Shown piece after piece: positions 33,000 to 46,900 of a stretch of DNA of 64,000 bases. Below the pieces are notes generated by a model that was given only the letters and a program-made list of their open reading frames with translations, was not told the DNA's origin and made no database searches. Source of the DNA: Litoditis marina. Taxonomy: Eukaryota; Nematoda; Chromadorea; Rhabditida; Rhabditidae. Location: the NCBI GenBank assembly GCA_964036275.1, contig OZ038440.1, positions 10,081,690 through 10,145,689 of the forward strand. Reading direction: 5' to 3'. Both the position numbers and the translations under genes were made by a program. Within the stretch, counting starts at the first letter, position 1; each line of letters starts with the position of its first letter.

Positions 33000-33080
33000 T
33001 TGTGCTCCAGGCAGAAATCGAACTCCGTTCGCCGTGCGTAAATAGAGCTTTTATCCAATCCGCTATTCAGACATGTGAAT
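33000..33080 (-). repeat. tRNA-derived fragment
   Basis: On the minus strand a TAGCGGATTGGATAAAAGC segment resembles a pol III A box, and GGAGTTCGATTTCTGCC resembles a B box at about the right spacing. No proper cloverleaf forms, so this is a decayed tRNA or a SINE head. Confidence 0.4.
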
Positions 33081-34861
33081 AGGAATGAAAACCAAGCTGT
33101 ACCCGCCTGTCATGAGATCTCCATTGGAAAAATGATTCCTACTACACGTTTAGCTCTTCTATCATTTTATTTTCACAAAACCGGTCTATCCATAATTTTT
33201 GCGAGACCATTTCGGTCGTCTCACACGTAATATTCAAATTTACGACACACCTGAAAAATACGTATACCTCAACATTTTTATGGCTGTTTAACAGTGTAAG
33301 AAATTTCGGAATAAGTTGATTTTGAGCAAAACTATGCCCAGATTTGAGGAGGCGGACACTTTTGTCGCCGCCGCCGCCGCCCCCGCACGGAAGCCATTTC
33401 TGCGAGACGTTGGGTCCTCTAACTCCTTTCAACAAATTTTTTCTTGGAGCGTGAATTTAATTTCTTGTAGACGTGTTGCCCTTCAGTAATTCATGCAAAT
33501 ATCTAGGGAAATGGTCGACGTACTTTGAAGAAAATTGTAATAAACTGTTTTGTATTGTCTGCAGACCTTTGAACAAAAACTAATCTGCGTAGCACTCCGC
33601 GCTGCGCCCGATAGTATGAAAGAGTGTTTTTTATTGAGCACATTGGTTTCCAGTGCATTTTGAATGATTAGCTCCAGAATTTTCGAAAGGCTTGGTTTAT
33701 ACCGATGTGTTATATAGAGCTCGAGTGTGTTCTTTGAATGAAATTTTGGTATTGCTAACCTAGTTTAGCACCTTTTTCTGAAACTGGTCCAAGCTTCTGC
33801 CTGAGGTAAAATCAAGCGCAGGTAATACTATTAGATATAGGAATTGACTAATCTGTTCGGAACCCAAAAAAAAACAAAGTAAAAGTAGTATAGATGTTGA
33901 GAATAGTTGTGACTAGCATTTGAACCTGAACTCAACTCAAAAGGTAGTGAACAATAGCTGACACGTCAAACGTAATTGCAGGAAGAGCTGCGAGAAAGAG
34001 TATGGGAAATGGAGCAACGCAGAGCAGACAGAGCAAACTCCCCAATTGAGAAGTTATTTACTTAGTCCAGTTAGGGATTATATAAGGTGCGAGGGGAGGG
34101 GATATTTCTCTAGTTATCTGCGTCTCTCTCGTCAGACTCGCTCTTCTCGTCTATTTCTCTAATTTCACCCTCATTTGGAAGGCTGAGGGAATTGTGAATC
34201 CGAAAACATCCTAATCAAGTAGACAAGAGTTTCTGAGGGAAAGTACAACAATTCTCATAAGTAGACTGCACTTTGGTTGACCTTTTCTTGGTCACTTTAT
34301 CTTTAAAATGTTGAAAATTATGTCAGTGGATGTGTTAGGTGTTTATCATTCCTACTGAGACTCCTACAGTATAAATCCGAAACACAGTTTGAAGTACGTG
34401 AATGTTATCGAAACAGTTCAAAATTTTCGCATTCGAGTTTGATTTCATATTACAAACAGTGTTCGAAAATAATTTCAGCAAAGTTGAAATTGTCATTGGG
34501 AAGTGCCAATGAGTACCTGACTATAAGGTTTATGGAAAGAGAAAATGAAGGGACAAGAAAACATTGCGGACCGAAAAGGTAGAGTATCCAATGACTTATC
34601 TAGGCGGGTGTCCTAATTAACAAACGAGACATAATTAATGAGAGACAACAGGTGTATGTACCGATACAACCATTGATACGCACGAATACTGTAGTAAGGG
34701 AAAGAGGGGGTGGTAGGTAGCTAGTGAGAGAGAGAGAGAGAGGGAAAGAGAAAAAAGGAAACATACCACATATAACTTATACTCTATTAACACAATAACA
34801 TTTACATTTTGTTTTTCTAATAGTAAGAAATTAGAGCAGAAATTAAATTGAGCCAGCGAAA

Positions 34862-34950
34862 AGGAGAGAAGAAGCAAAAAGAAAGAGAAAGAAAGAGAAA
34901 GAAAGAGAAAGAAAGAGAAAGAAAGAGAAAGAAAGAGAAAGAAAGAGAAA
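34862..34950 (+). repeat. (GAAAGAGAAA)n microsatellite running into an assembly gap
   Basis: Perfect ten-base units GAAAGAGAAA repeat up to the first N. The tract continues an imperfect GAGAGA region beginning near 34725. The true length of the array is unknown. Confidence 0.95.
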
Positions 34951-35150
34951 NNNNNNNNNNNNNNNNNNNNNNNNNNNNNNNNNNNNNNNNNNNNNNNNNN
35001 NNNNNNNNNNNNNNNNNNNNNNNNNNNNNNNNNNNNNNNNNNNNNNNNNNNNNNNNNNNNNNNNNNNNNNNNNNNNNNNNNNNNNNNNNNNNNNNNNNNN
35101 NNNNNNNNNNNNNNNNNNNNNNNNNNNNNNNNNNNNNNNNNNNNNNNNNN
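34951..35150. other. Assembly gap (200 N)
   Basis: Two hundred undetermined bases directly follow a simple-sequence array. The round size suggests a placeholder or an unresolved microsatellite. Open frames crossing it are meaningless. Confidence 0.98.
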
Positions 35151-37924
35151 AACATCTACGAAATGAATTGCTACAGAGAACGGTTATTACCAAACTTTTT
35201 GAATAAGTCTTCTCAGATTTTCTTTGATTCAGTCAGTGCTTTGTGCGCAAATAGGGTTCGACCCTGTTGTGATTCAAAAGACCATATTTGGCTAATTTCC
35301 GATAGGAATAGGTAACATAAACGATTGCCCACATCAACCTTGGTGCACAATCTTTACGATTCTGTATGTTGTTCCGACTTCCGTCTCATATTTCGAATAT
35401 TCCTTTTATATTCCGTATGCATCCCCTGTTAGTCATATCTCTCTATCTGCTCTCCTCCCTCTAACTTTCTTTGTTCGTTTCTCTGCCCTCTCCTCATTCT
35501 AATACTATTTCCTCCCTGACCGGATTTACTGTACACTGTTGAAATGCCCCGCCCCCACACTCTATTCCTGGCCTGTACATCCAGCTCTCAAAGCTCAATC
35601 TATCTATTCTCGTCTTCTAATTTTCTGTGATTCTCAGTTATTTTTATGTTGAGATGTGACGGTATTCTCCACTTTTTCTGTAGTTAACTTGGCCCCACTA
35701 TGAAGTTTACATTCACACTACGTTTTGTTGTTCAGTTCACAACTTGCATTTTCTCTAAAATTGGTGAAGAACCTGAGTCATGGCTCAGTGAGAAACGAGT
35801 TGTTCCCCACAGCTCTCAGAGCTTATTCATTCTCATCCGCTTATTTTCCCGTGAATCTCAAGAAACTCCAATAGCCATGTTCAAATCTGCTGTGCACACG
35901 TTCTGAAGTTGGTGCCACTGAAAGCTGACATGCACATATTGGAGCGTGCGCCTAGTATACGTTATTAGTCTCATCGGACTTTCGTAGAGAATACCGATGA
36001 AGTGAACATTTCCGTGGTTCGTTCCTTATTTTCGAGTAAGTTCCTGTTGAACTTCCTATACAGTACTTTTGCAAGAATGGGACGGTCACAGTTGATTTCA
36101 TTATCAGGTTGCCTACACCAATCATTTTTGTTTCGCGTTTTATTATCGACTGTGTGCTATGTCTTTTTTGTTAGGAAACTTATTCATTTTTGAGGAGATC
36201 ACTCGCATGATTCAACTAACAAGCGTGCTCTCTTTTCTCTTCTTTCTTTTTTTCTGATACGGTTTTCTCTACAATACAAAATAATGGTAACATCCTAAAG
36301 ACTATGGCTTCTTTGCGATTTCTGAACTTCCTGACCATTTTTTAGTGAACTTCTTCTTGATTATTTTCAAATATTCTCGATCAATCAGCGTTGTTATTTT
36401 CACTTTTTCGCTGACTTTTCCGCTATTCATTTTTGAAATGCCTCGATTCATTTAGCGAAGTCGAAGCTGTACAAATGTACGTATTTGCGGTTGAATAGTA
36501 CAGGAACTCTTAGATAATGGTGCTCATGGGTCACTCGATTTTATGTTTCTACCGATCTATTCAATTCAACTCTAATCTAGATAGTTTCTGCCAAGCTTTG
36601 CGACCTATCCAAGCGAGCCTACACAAACACCGGTCTGAAACCCATTTTGATCGTGCAACTGTCACGAATTGAACCCGACACACTTCACGCATATTTCTCT
36701 AGTTTTATATATATTTCACTCTTCCGGAGTGTAGTTATTGGAACAGTTTCTGAAATTTTGTATGTTTTGCGCTAATCATCAAGTATACCAATGATCTAAA
36801 CATTTTCATGAGGTACAAAAGAAATGATCCCCTTTCACGTGACATTTGTGTAGTTTATGAGTGTAACTTGCTTGTTGATAGAGTGTGTCGGTTGTAGGTG
36901 TTTCGTTAGTTTGTTTCTCCAACTTATTATTTGTATTAGATGAGTGGCTGAATGCGGCAGGCCCCTGCCGGAGCCAAACAGATCCGGCGCCAATCCGGAC
37001 TGGCCGCGGCTCCAACCACGCGCCTCCTTCACTAAACGGCCGGATTATCTATAACTAACAGAATAAATAAGTGTTACATTCTTATAAAACAATAATATGT
37101 GTTTTTATGAATAGTTTCGGTTGGTAGTTAGCGTTATCTGAAAGAAAGCATTACGATTTGAAAGCAGAGCATTACCTAGAAATATCATGCGACATTGGAG
37201 TTCATGTAAACTAAAATATTTGTTGTCATGAACAATTTGGGATACTCGTGAATACTTCCATAATAGAGGAATTATTCATTATGCCACATTCTGGTACTCT
37301 CATTTGTTTGCTACGTTCTCCGTCGACTCAAGCTTCCAACACACAGCAGACATTTTGACGCACAGCGATTAATTCTTCAATCTTATCAAGATATTTGAAG
37401 GTGTTCTAGAAAAATACGAAGCCTGCATTTCATACACTCTTTACTGAGTACTTTCGAACTAGTGGACACTCGCCAGTATTATGATAAATTCATTTGTTGA
37501 ACCTTTTTCCACAGTATGAAAAGTCGAGTAAATGTGTCCATTCCCACTATGTTCTCACGGTTTATGTCTTTATGTCTTAGTCACTTCACTTGTACCATAA
37601 AACCAAACGATTTCGTAATACCTTGATTCTATATCTTAAATTCTGACAGAAAAATTCTTGGAAATCTCAGTTTCAATTCACACAATTGTAATAATACATA
37701 TAATGCCTCAATTTTTTAATTCATGTTTTGTTTCAATTCACAGTTTTTCATCTTCATGAGATACATTCCAAGTTTTTCTAAATAGCGCATCGGTAGTGAA
37801 CTCGACGACAAAATGAACTTGGGTTCTATTTTGCGCCAATAATAATATAAACTATAATCTATGTTTGTTTCGCTGATAATCTCAGTTTGTTCTTCTCTCT
37901 ATACTAGAATTTATATGAATAATC

Positions 37925-37934
37925 CTTCCCCCAG
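37925..37934 (+). promoter_or_regulatory. Acceptor of the myosin 5' end, possibly SL trans-splice
   Basis: CTTCCCCCAG ends 20 bases before the ATG at 37955, leaving a short GC-rich 5' UTR. Whether the donor is a spliced leader or an upstream 5' UTR exon cannot be told from sequence. Confidence 0.45.
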
Positions 37935-37954
37935 GGCGCGACTCGAACTTCGAA

Positions 37955-40900
37955 ATGTCGATGGATCAGGATCCCGGCTGGCAGTTCCTTCGCCAGTCCC
38001 AGGAACAGGTTGGTCACTTATTCGTTGAAAAGAAAAACAAAAGAAATAAAAATTGTTCTATTGTGCTTGCTGCTGCTTCGATCTGATGCTTCATCATGAT
38101 GAATAGAAATCAAACCGAAAATTAAAGAGAATTTCTCATCGTAAAAAGTGCGATGATTTCGTTTCCATTCACTTTTGGAAAATCACCTTTGATTTTCTTT
38201 CAAAAGCGTTCAATCTTGCTTATGTTCAACATGGTTGAAAAATCAATGTTCGAACGGGCAAACAAAAAATTTGACTTGTAAAAAGAATAATTTTAGTTGC
38301 TGGCGAACACGACGAAGAAATTCGACTCGAAGAAGAACGTGTGGGTGGCGGACAAGGAGGATGGGTTCATCGCCGCTGAGATCAAGTCAACCAAGGGGGA
38401 TATGCTGACTGTCGTCACCAGCAAGGGACAGGAGGTACGGTAGCTGCTGGTTATGATGTGCTCATTCTAGAAGGATTTTCAACATCAATGAGTGATGATG
38501 TTTCTAATAGGATTAACTTTTTTTTGTTTGACCTCATACATTTTAATAGTTTATGGGGGGCGGTTATAGTGCTAAACTTTTAGACAACACACAACGACAG
38601 CAAAGTTCACTACGAGACGATGAGAGTAGTATTTAAAAAAACAGAACTCCTCCAATGTATAATGTTCCACTTCTCAGAACGACATACCTGTAGCGCTTTC
38701 AATTAATATTGAAACTTTTATGATTCGAATCCATGTTTCAGAAATCGCTGAAAAAGGACGACGTGCAGCAGATGAATCCCCCGAAGTTCGAGAAAACGGA
38801 AGACATGGCCAACCTGACGTTCCTCAACGACGCCTCCGTACTGAACAATCTACGACAGAGATATTTCTCTATGATGATCTATGTCAGTTCCAATCATTCG
38901 ACATCATGAAAATAGTCTATTTATGTGTAAACAGTAGACTTTCGATGTCTTATCGAGACATTGGTGCGTTTTATACTAGGCAAAAAAAGCGCATAAATTA
39001 AGTTGAAAATGAAAACTTCACCACATACAATACATATTTAATTTGCTTATTCGGACTACTTTTAGACGTACTCCGGTCTTTTCTGCGTAGTGATCAACCC
39101 GTACAAACGTCTCCCTATCTACACGGAGAGTGTCTGTAGAATGTATTTGGGAAAGAGAAGGAACGAGATGCCGCCCCATCTGTTCGCCGTTTCCGACGAG
39201 GCCTACAGAAATATGATCAACGGTACGAACTAGTAGAAGAAAAGCAGTGAGCACTTCATATCTGAACTTTAAAATCCGGAGACTGAGCGTCCCCTATAAA
39301 GTGCTTAATAATCAGGTCTTGAGAAATGGTAAATGAATACTTTGTAGTTTCATTGTTTGCGTTCGAATCTAGATTCAACTTATGCGTAACTGAAAACCTC
39401 GAACAAGAACAGATGAACTTTGAATATGCCCCCTCCTTTAAGAGGGATTCAAGAGGAAGAGATACTTAAGAGGGATTTCGTTCCAAAAAAGTTTATTCTG
39501 AAAAGAACTTCGATCGAGAAGGATAAAAGTTCATTTCAGATCACGAGAACCAGTCGATGTTGATCACCGGAGAATCCGGAGCCGGTAAAACGGAAAACAC
39601 GAAGAAGGTCATCTCCTACTTCGCCATGGTTGGAGCCAGCCAGAGGTATCCTTTGTCATGTGTTCGCATAATTTATTCATTCGAGTCGAAAGTACGTTGT
39701 TCAGTGATAAAGTTTTCCAACGGTTAAATTTGAAAAAAAAACTACTTTTCGTGAAAAAAGTAAGAAAAGTGAAAACCGTTCTTGCCTAAGTTGATCTTGA
39801 ACTTGAACTTTGTATGAATTTCAGCACGAAGAAGAAGTCTAAGACTAAGACGAGTGTCTCCCTGGAGGATCAGATCGTCCAGACCAACCCCGTTCTCGAA
39901 GCTTTCGGTCGGTTTTTCGGTTTCAAGTTTCGAGAAAACATATTAAACTGGAAAACTGAAAAAGAATCTGTTGGGAACCCTCTCGAAAATAATATGTTTA
40001 TTTTCAGGAAATGCCAAAACTGTACGAAACAACAATTCGTCCAGATTCGGAAAGTTCATCCGAATTCACTTCAACACTGCTGGTAAACTGGCTGGAGCTG
40101 ACATCGAACACTGTAGGTTGAATTTAGCGATTGACTATTGTCAATGATCTGAAAACTTCGTTAACGTTGTTCTGCTGAAACTCGAAAGTAAAGATGGTGC
40201 TTCACGATCTCTGAAGTTTTTTCTCCCGTTCAATGTGTCTACTAAATTGTCAAAGAGTTCATGCTCGCGAGTTCAATATAGGGGGTGCCAAATTTGTAGA
40301 AGTTTGTTCCTCGCCGAAATCGAACCTGCCAGCAAAAGTTTCGTAGATACAGGCTAACCACTGCGCTACAAGAGCTCACAACCGTCAATCATTCGAATAA
40401 AAGACATGTGTCCGTACACAGCGAAGACATATATAAGTACCCTCCTGCCATTCCGTTGACGACGACTATATATGCAATCCAAAGTATGTGAACTTTTCAG
40501 ACCTTCTAGAAAAGTCGCGTGTGATCAAGCAGGCGAACGGAGAACGTAGTTACCACATCTTCTACCAGATGTACTCCGGAGCCATCAAGGGAATGAGGGG
40601 TGAGATACACCAATCGACAGGGGGTCCTTCCAAGTTGGGAAAATTATCTGTTTGATTGGATGATGTGACCACGTGTGAGATGTAGCTTGATTCGCGAACA
40701 CAGCGAAATATTCGTATCTCGACTGAATGCAGAGGGGTTTGACTACAGACACAGCAGATGGCGCCCATTGTAACCTTTAATTCACTGGACTACCCCTGAA
40801 CCTCTTTACAACGAGCCAAAATCGGTTCAACCACCTCGATAATAGAAACCCTTAGCTAACAAAACGTTTGAAGGTACTGTAGGACAAATATAAGTCAATA

Positions 40901-43900
40901 TTCATATTTGAGAAAAGTATTTCAATGTTGGTATCTTCAATAAACTTTTCCAGAGAGACTCCTGCTGGATCGACCTATCAAGGAGTACCACTTCGTTTCT
41001 CAGGCAGAAATTACCATTGATGGAGTGGACGACAAGGAAGAAATGCTGCTTACCGAGGTACGGTGGCTCATACTTCTTCTGTTTTTATCGCAATTGCTCG
41101 CTATGAACAATCGCGGTAAACATTCAAGAAGAAAATGAAGCTATTGCGGTAATGTGATACGCTTGTATCAACAAGCGTGACTTCTAGTTAGAACTTGGCG
41201 TTTTCTACAATAATTTGTCAATAGAAATTCCAAACAAGGAAAAAAATTGTGGAAACTTATTGTATTCCAGGAGGCCTTCGATATCATGAAGTTCGAGCAG
41301 CGTGAGAAGGACGAGCTGTTCGCAATCACGGCCGGTATAGTTTGTTTTTACTACTAGTGAAAGAAAAGTGACGTGAAAAGCGTAATGCACGTTCTAGAAG
41401 ACGTTATCAGAAGAGCAGCATCGTTGGTTATGTTCACGTGTTTCTTGACTGTTAATGTATCTAAAGTTGTGATTCATTTACTCAAATTATAATAATAATC
41501 ATAATCAGTTTTACTAGTTTGACGTGGAGTTCATTTATATGATTTGTTCAGGTATCATGCATATGGGCGAGTGTACCTTCAAGCAGCGCCCCAGAGAGGA
41601 GCAGGCCGAGTTGGAAAACGGAAAAGGTTCGTGCTTATTGTTTTTCAATGTTTTAGTAATGGTGTATTTACTTTTCGATTATGATCTCAAAACACACTTC
41701 CCGGACAAGAATAATTATGTCTAAAACATTTGTTTCAGTTTCAAGTCGTGGCAGGATTTGAACACTGGTATTAGTTGGTGGCCTGCAATAATAGCTCTAA
41801 TTATTGATTTTTCAGAGGGAGAGCTGGCGTGCAAACTGTTCCAGTCGGACTACGACAAGTTCATTCAGGCACTTCTGAAGCCTCGTGTGAAGGTTGGAAC
41901 GGAATGGGTGAACAAGGGACAGAATCTGAATCAGGTACGACGAAGTTTAGAATTAACATTCAAGATGATTTGAGATACATGCAAAACATTCAACGAACGT
42001 TAAATTTCTTCTTCAGGTCAACTGGGCTGTCGGTGCTTTGGCGAAGGCCCTTTACGCCAGAATGTTCACTTGGCTCATCAAAAGGTAAACTTTTGAAATT
42101 AGTTTAAAAATAAAATAATGAAAAATACGCCCTCTGTTTCTTCTCATCTTTTATTTTAATGATGACATATTAAAAACACATAAAATACACTCTCTTGAAA
42201 GTTCGCCGTCGGAATTCGAAATTTGAATCAACTCTCCAGATTTGAGAACAGGGAATGTCGAATGGGTTCTGCAGGTTCAATAAAAACTATCCAATATAAC
42301 CAGCTCGAATACTGACAATCCGGAACTCATTTCAGATGCAACAAGACCCTGGACGCTCAGGACCTCGCTCGCGACCATTTCATCGGAGTTCTCGATATTG
42401 CTGGATTCGAAATCTTCGATGTGAGCTATGCGACACATTAGTAAATCTCTATCTATTACTTCTGTATTTTCCAAACAGTAAACACGAACGGTGCTGTTTT
42501 GTTTAGAGTGTCTTCTTTTATTCTGGAGAACAAATATTATGATTTCAGCTGAACTCTTTCGAACAACTGTGGATCAACTTCGTAAACGAACGTCTCCAGC
42601 AATTCTTCAATCATCACATGTTTGTACTTGAACAGGAGGTACACTCTTTCACTCTTTTTTTTTTTCAAATTAACGACTTTTAAGTTTCAAACAAACCGAA
42701 AAGATGTACATGATTTTCAAAATTGAACCAGAATTAGAATACGTAAAGTTTAGACAGTTAGTTAGTTAGTGACTTGTACTGGGTACGAACTAGTGCGAAC
42801 ATATTTCGTTCAAACAACACATGTTTTAATAATTCAATTCAACAGTGTATTTGTGATATTATCATAACTGTTGTTTTCATTTGGAGAAAAATGATTGTTT
42901 TGCAGGAATACCAGCGAGAAGGAATAAAGTGGGAGTTCATTGACTTCGGACTCGATCTTCAGGCTTGTATCGAGCTCATCGAGAAGGTTCGTGAAAATAG
43001 ATACACAGTTTGGCCAGTCTCTGAAAAACGTTGGTATCCAACTATTTTAAAACTCTTTCTTCTTCCCGAAACTCAACTGAACACACGCTCTCATGAGTTG
43101 GAATTTGTACCAGAGGACTCACTGAAAATGAAACATTGTATAGTTGAACCTTTGTAATGTTAGCAAACTCAAAATTCTCTAAATATCTCTCAGGAGAGAA
43201 ACTTTTTCCTAATTGAATTAAACTTCAGCCTCTGGGTGTGATCTCTATGTTGGACGAGGAGTGTATTGTGCCGAAGGCATCGGATACGACCCTCGCTCAG
43301 AAGCTCAATGATCAACACCTGGGAAAACATCCAAACTTCCAGAAACCCAAACCTCCCAAGGGAAAACAGGTAAAAAGTTTGGAAAAAGGATTTCTCAATA
43401 GCAACGCCGATTTCTCAAAGAGTTTTGGATAAGAATGGAACAGCATCACTTTTCACGGTTGGTTGGACGCCAGCAAAAAAACGCAATCACCAAAGAATAC
43501 AAAACAAGTATGCAATCTGTAGAATATGTTTTCAGATAATCATTTAAAATGTTCATTTTAGGCGGAAGCTCATTTGTCGATTGTTCACTACGCCGGTACA
43601 GTACGATACAATGTGAAGGGATGGCTGGAGAAAAACAAGGTAAGTTCATTGAGTCAATATATCATCATTTCTTATGTAACAGAATTGAATACCATTTGGT
43701 ATCTACATTTAGAACAAATAATCGTATTGTGTCCTACGAAGTGTTCAGTATGGTTCCAGGAAGAAACGTGGGAAAAACATGCTAGATATGAGATACAACG
43801 TATTTTACAAGATCTTGTCCACTTTCCCGTCTTCTCTAAAACCGTTTACATACCGTCAGGACCCTCTGAACGACACTGCCGTCACAATTCTGAAGGCGAA

Positions 43901-46900
43901 CACTGGCAACGCGCTGATGTCCGAGTTGTGGGCTGACTACAACACCCAGGAAGACATTGCCAACATGTCTGCCGCCGGCAAAAAGGCTGCCCCCGGCAAG
44001 AAGAAGGTTGGTCAAACACTGCTTTCTTCCGGAACAATTCAATTTTTGAAAAAAAAAACCATGAACAAACCAATTACCAGAGCTTAAAAGGTATTCATCT
44101 TGCAACTTGTAACAGTTTGTGAACAACGCTTCACCTGAGGAAACTTCGAAAAACCCCAATCAATAGAACCATCACGTGATTTACCCCGTCGAGAATGTAG
44201 TTCTCTTTCAGGGAAAATCGTCGTCGTTCATGACTGTGTCGATGATGTACCGCGAGTCGTTGAACAAACTGATGCACATGTTGCACCAGACCCATCCCCA
44301 CTTCATCAGATGCATCATCCCCAATGAACAGAAGAAGAGTGGTACGTTAGAGACAGAATGTAGCATGTAGAACAAGTAATTGAAATGGCATCAAACTACA
44401 AACGCGGAACTCAGAAAAGTTGGCGCTAATTGGCCGGAGTTAGCCGCGAATTTTAGAAACTACCGTAACCCAAAAATTCAAATTCGAGCGTTTTGATCTA
44501 AAAATCATATTTATCAACAACCAAATTGGCTACTTTGATTGCAGACATTCAATTTAAACCTTGAACACCTCTAGTTGTTCGCTTAAAGGGGCAAAACAGC
44601 TATTCTCTGTAATTCAAGAAAGCACGATTGCAAGCACTGAAGACACGATTTTTCGACGTTACTTTACTTTGAACTGTTTTGAATCACCGTGAAGAACAGT
44701 GAATGCATGTTACTGAAACTCTATTTCACCCACTGGGAGAGATTGGAACTATTGATCAGAGTTAGCCACCAAGAGGCGAATCGGAATTCGTAATTTAACG
44801 TTATGACCACAGATTCGTGTTTTCAAGGATTTACATCGCTTATAACAATGGAATACATCCAATTCAGACAAAACAAATGTTAATTCGTTGTGCTAAAGAA
44901 GCAAGAGAGATGGTTTACCGTGCAAATCCTAACAACACGATTGGAAGCAATCATTGAGAAGTTTCGGCTTCCGTCGAGTTTCTGAATTTTTTGCCAACTG
45001 TCAGAACACTGAATACAAGTCTGTAGGCTTCATTCCACCCGAAAAACGTAGAAAAACGATCAAAAAAACGTCTTCGGATTACGGTATGCACCCGATTTTA
45101 GCGGCTAATTGGCTGCAATTGAAAAAATTGGCTGGCCAATTGGCTGGGCCCTGTCTGAGAACTTGCTGTAGGTTTTGATGGAGAAAACTGTGTATTTTCG
45201 TGTCCACGGTGTGATATTCCCGCGATCAGCTTCTAGCACCACAGTTCAAACTTAAATTGGTTTACTCACAGTCATTCTGTTGTGTAACTCATACCGAACT
45301 ACTATTTTGAACTGCCTTTCTGGGAAGGTAACTCTTCTAGTTAATGTAGTGTGCTCTATTAACTTTCGTTTTTTTTAGGTGTGATCGAGGCCACCCTGGT
45401 ACTGAATCAACTGACTTGCAACGGTGTTCTGGAGGGAATCAGAATCTGCAGAAAAGGTTTCCCCAACAGAATGCCATTCGAAGACTTCAAACAAAGGTGA
45501 GAATTCCGAAAACTTACCAGTACGGTGTACAGAGAGATTCAATTCTTTGAAATGATTACTGTCTTGCCGTATTAGTTTCACTTCAGCATTTTAAAAGTAA
45601 CTCATATGTTTTATATGTAAGTGTTTTTGTCTCGGATTTCCTAGAAAACACTTAAAGCACACAGTAATGCAAATAATAGTTTGTCAGAATTGAAACTGAG
45701 TAAAGAACTACTTCACTCCAATTGAATTCGGAAAGTCGTACTATTCAATAACTACAACTAGTGGGCTAAACGACACTTTCTGTGCTCGCTTCATATATAG
45801 TAGAAAACGAGTATTAATTCTACGGTAATCCAAGATACGGTGTTCTGGCCCCATCGGAAGCGTTGTGCGGCGACGCCAGAGATGCGGGGGATAAGATAAC
45901 TGCCAGCCTCGTCTCACGAGGCAAACTGAAGCAGGAAAAGTTCCGAGTCGGAATGACAAAGGTGCACAAACGTGCGGCAACGGCACTCCGGCTGCGTAAA
46001 CTGTACGAAAAGATGATTCATGAAAAACTAATTGAACCAATATCAATTAATGAGGATGTGTTTCCCGCATTTCACGTGATTTTGAATAGCCCGTTCAGTA
46101 TCTATTTTTAATACGATTTATATTCGCTTACCACATTTTCGAGATATACACAGTTTACGCCTCGGAGTGCCGCTAGCGCGTTCTCAGTGTGATCCTCAGT
46201 TCATTTGGTTTTCTCAGTTTCTCGAATGGTTCAGTTGTCTTTTCTAACTAGATAGATGTGCAGGTACGCGGTGCTTGCCGCCGACGCCGCCAAAAGCGGA
46301 AAGGATCCAAAGGAGGCCGGAGAGAACGTCTGCGCCTATCTGGAGAAGAACAACAAACTGAAACCCGAGGAGTTCCAATGTGGTCTCACCAAGGTCTGAA
46401 TTGGCAGTTAAACAGACAAAAACTGAAAACTAACTATTTTTCTCTGTTTTCTTCAATAAAATCTCGGAATACAATAGAGAACTCGTAGAGAAGATTTATT
46501 CCCCCTAACACAACTCAAACATCTTCCTGACAAAAAATCATACAATCTTTCACTTTTCGGTGTCTTTTCTACGATTCAAAACTCACACCTGAACTAGGAT
46601 CTTAGTTTCTGTTCAGTTTCTACCAGTTGGCACGATTTAGTTGGTTCTAACTGCAACCTGTTTACCTCCTTTCCCGCATCTCAATGTTTCAGGTGTTCTT
46701 CAAAGCAGGTGTGCTCGCTCACTTGGAGGAGTTGAGAGACGAGGCTCTCTCGGTCATCATCACCAAGTTGCAATGCGCCTGCAGACACTACACCGCCCTC
46801 TGCGAGTACAAGAGAAGGAAGGATCAGAGGTCAGATTAGTTCAAGTTTAAACTACATTCACAAAGTGGACAGAAAAAAAATATTTCAATAATTATCGATC

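Larger units (their letters stand above)
29460..37934. other. Intergenic region between divergent channel and myosin genes
   Basis: About 8.4 kb that must hold the promoters of both the channel (leftward) and the myosin (rightward). Identified contents: a MITE-like copy at 30116-30253, a tRNA-Gly pseudogene at 31346-31418, a foldback at 32508-32834, a tRNA-like fragment near 33000-33075, a GAAAGA microsatellite with assembly gap at 34862-35150, and a GC-rich patch at 36955-37035. No complete gene is supported. I could not identify a core promoter. Confidence 0.55.
37955..46829 (+). other. Myosin motor domain exons 1-23
   Basis: Exons: 37955-38008, 38297-38434, 38742-38882, 39066-39222, 39540-39645, 39825-39907, 40008-40112, 40501-40599, 40954-41057, 41271-41334, 41552-41626, 41816-41934, 42017-42084, 42336-42420, 42549-42638, 42906-42986, 43229-43369, 43562-43639, 43860-44006, 44212-44341, 45379-45496, 46264-46393, 46693-46829. 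They encode the SH3-like N-terminal part, the ATPase core, the actin-binding region and the converter. Most introns are 70-400 bases. The longest, 44342-45378, holds AT-rich sequence with a CATCAAACTACAAAC half-motif at 44389-44402. A tRNA-like fragment on the minus strand lies in intron 40113-40500. Confidence 0.93.

Noticed and set aside
34848..35315. Open frames spanning the assembly gap
   Set aside because: They run through 200 N and a GAAAGA array, so they carry no coding evidence.
45741..46046. Minus-strand open frame opposite exon 22A
   Set aside because: It is the shadow of the GC-rich 22A coding frame on the plus strand.
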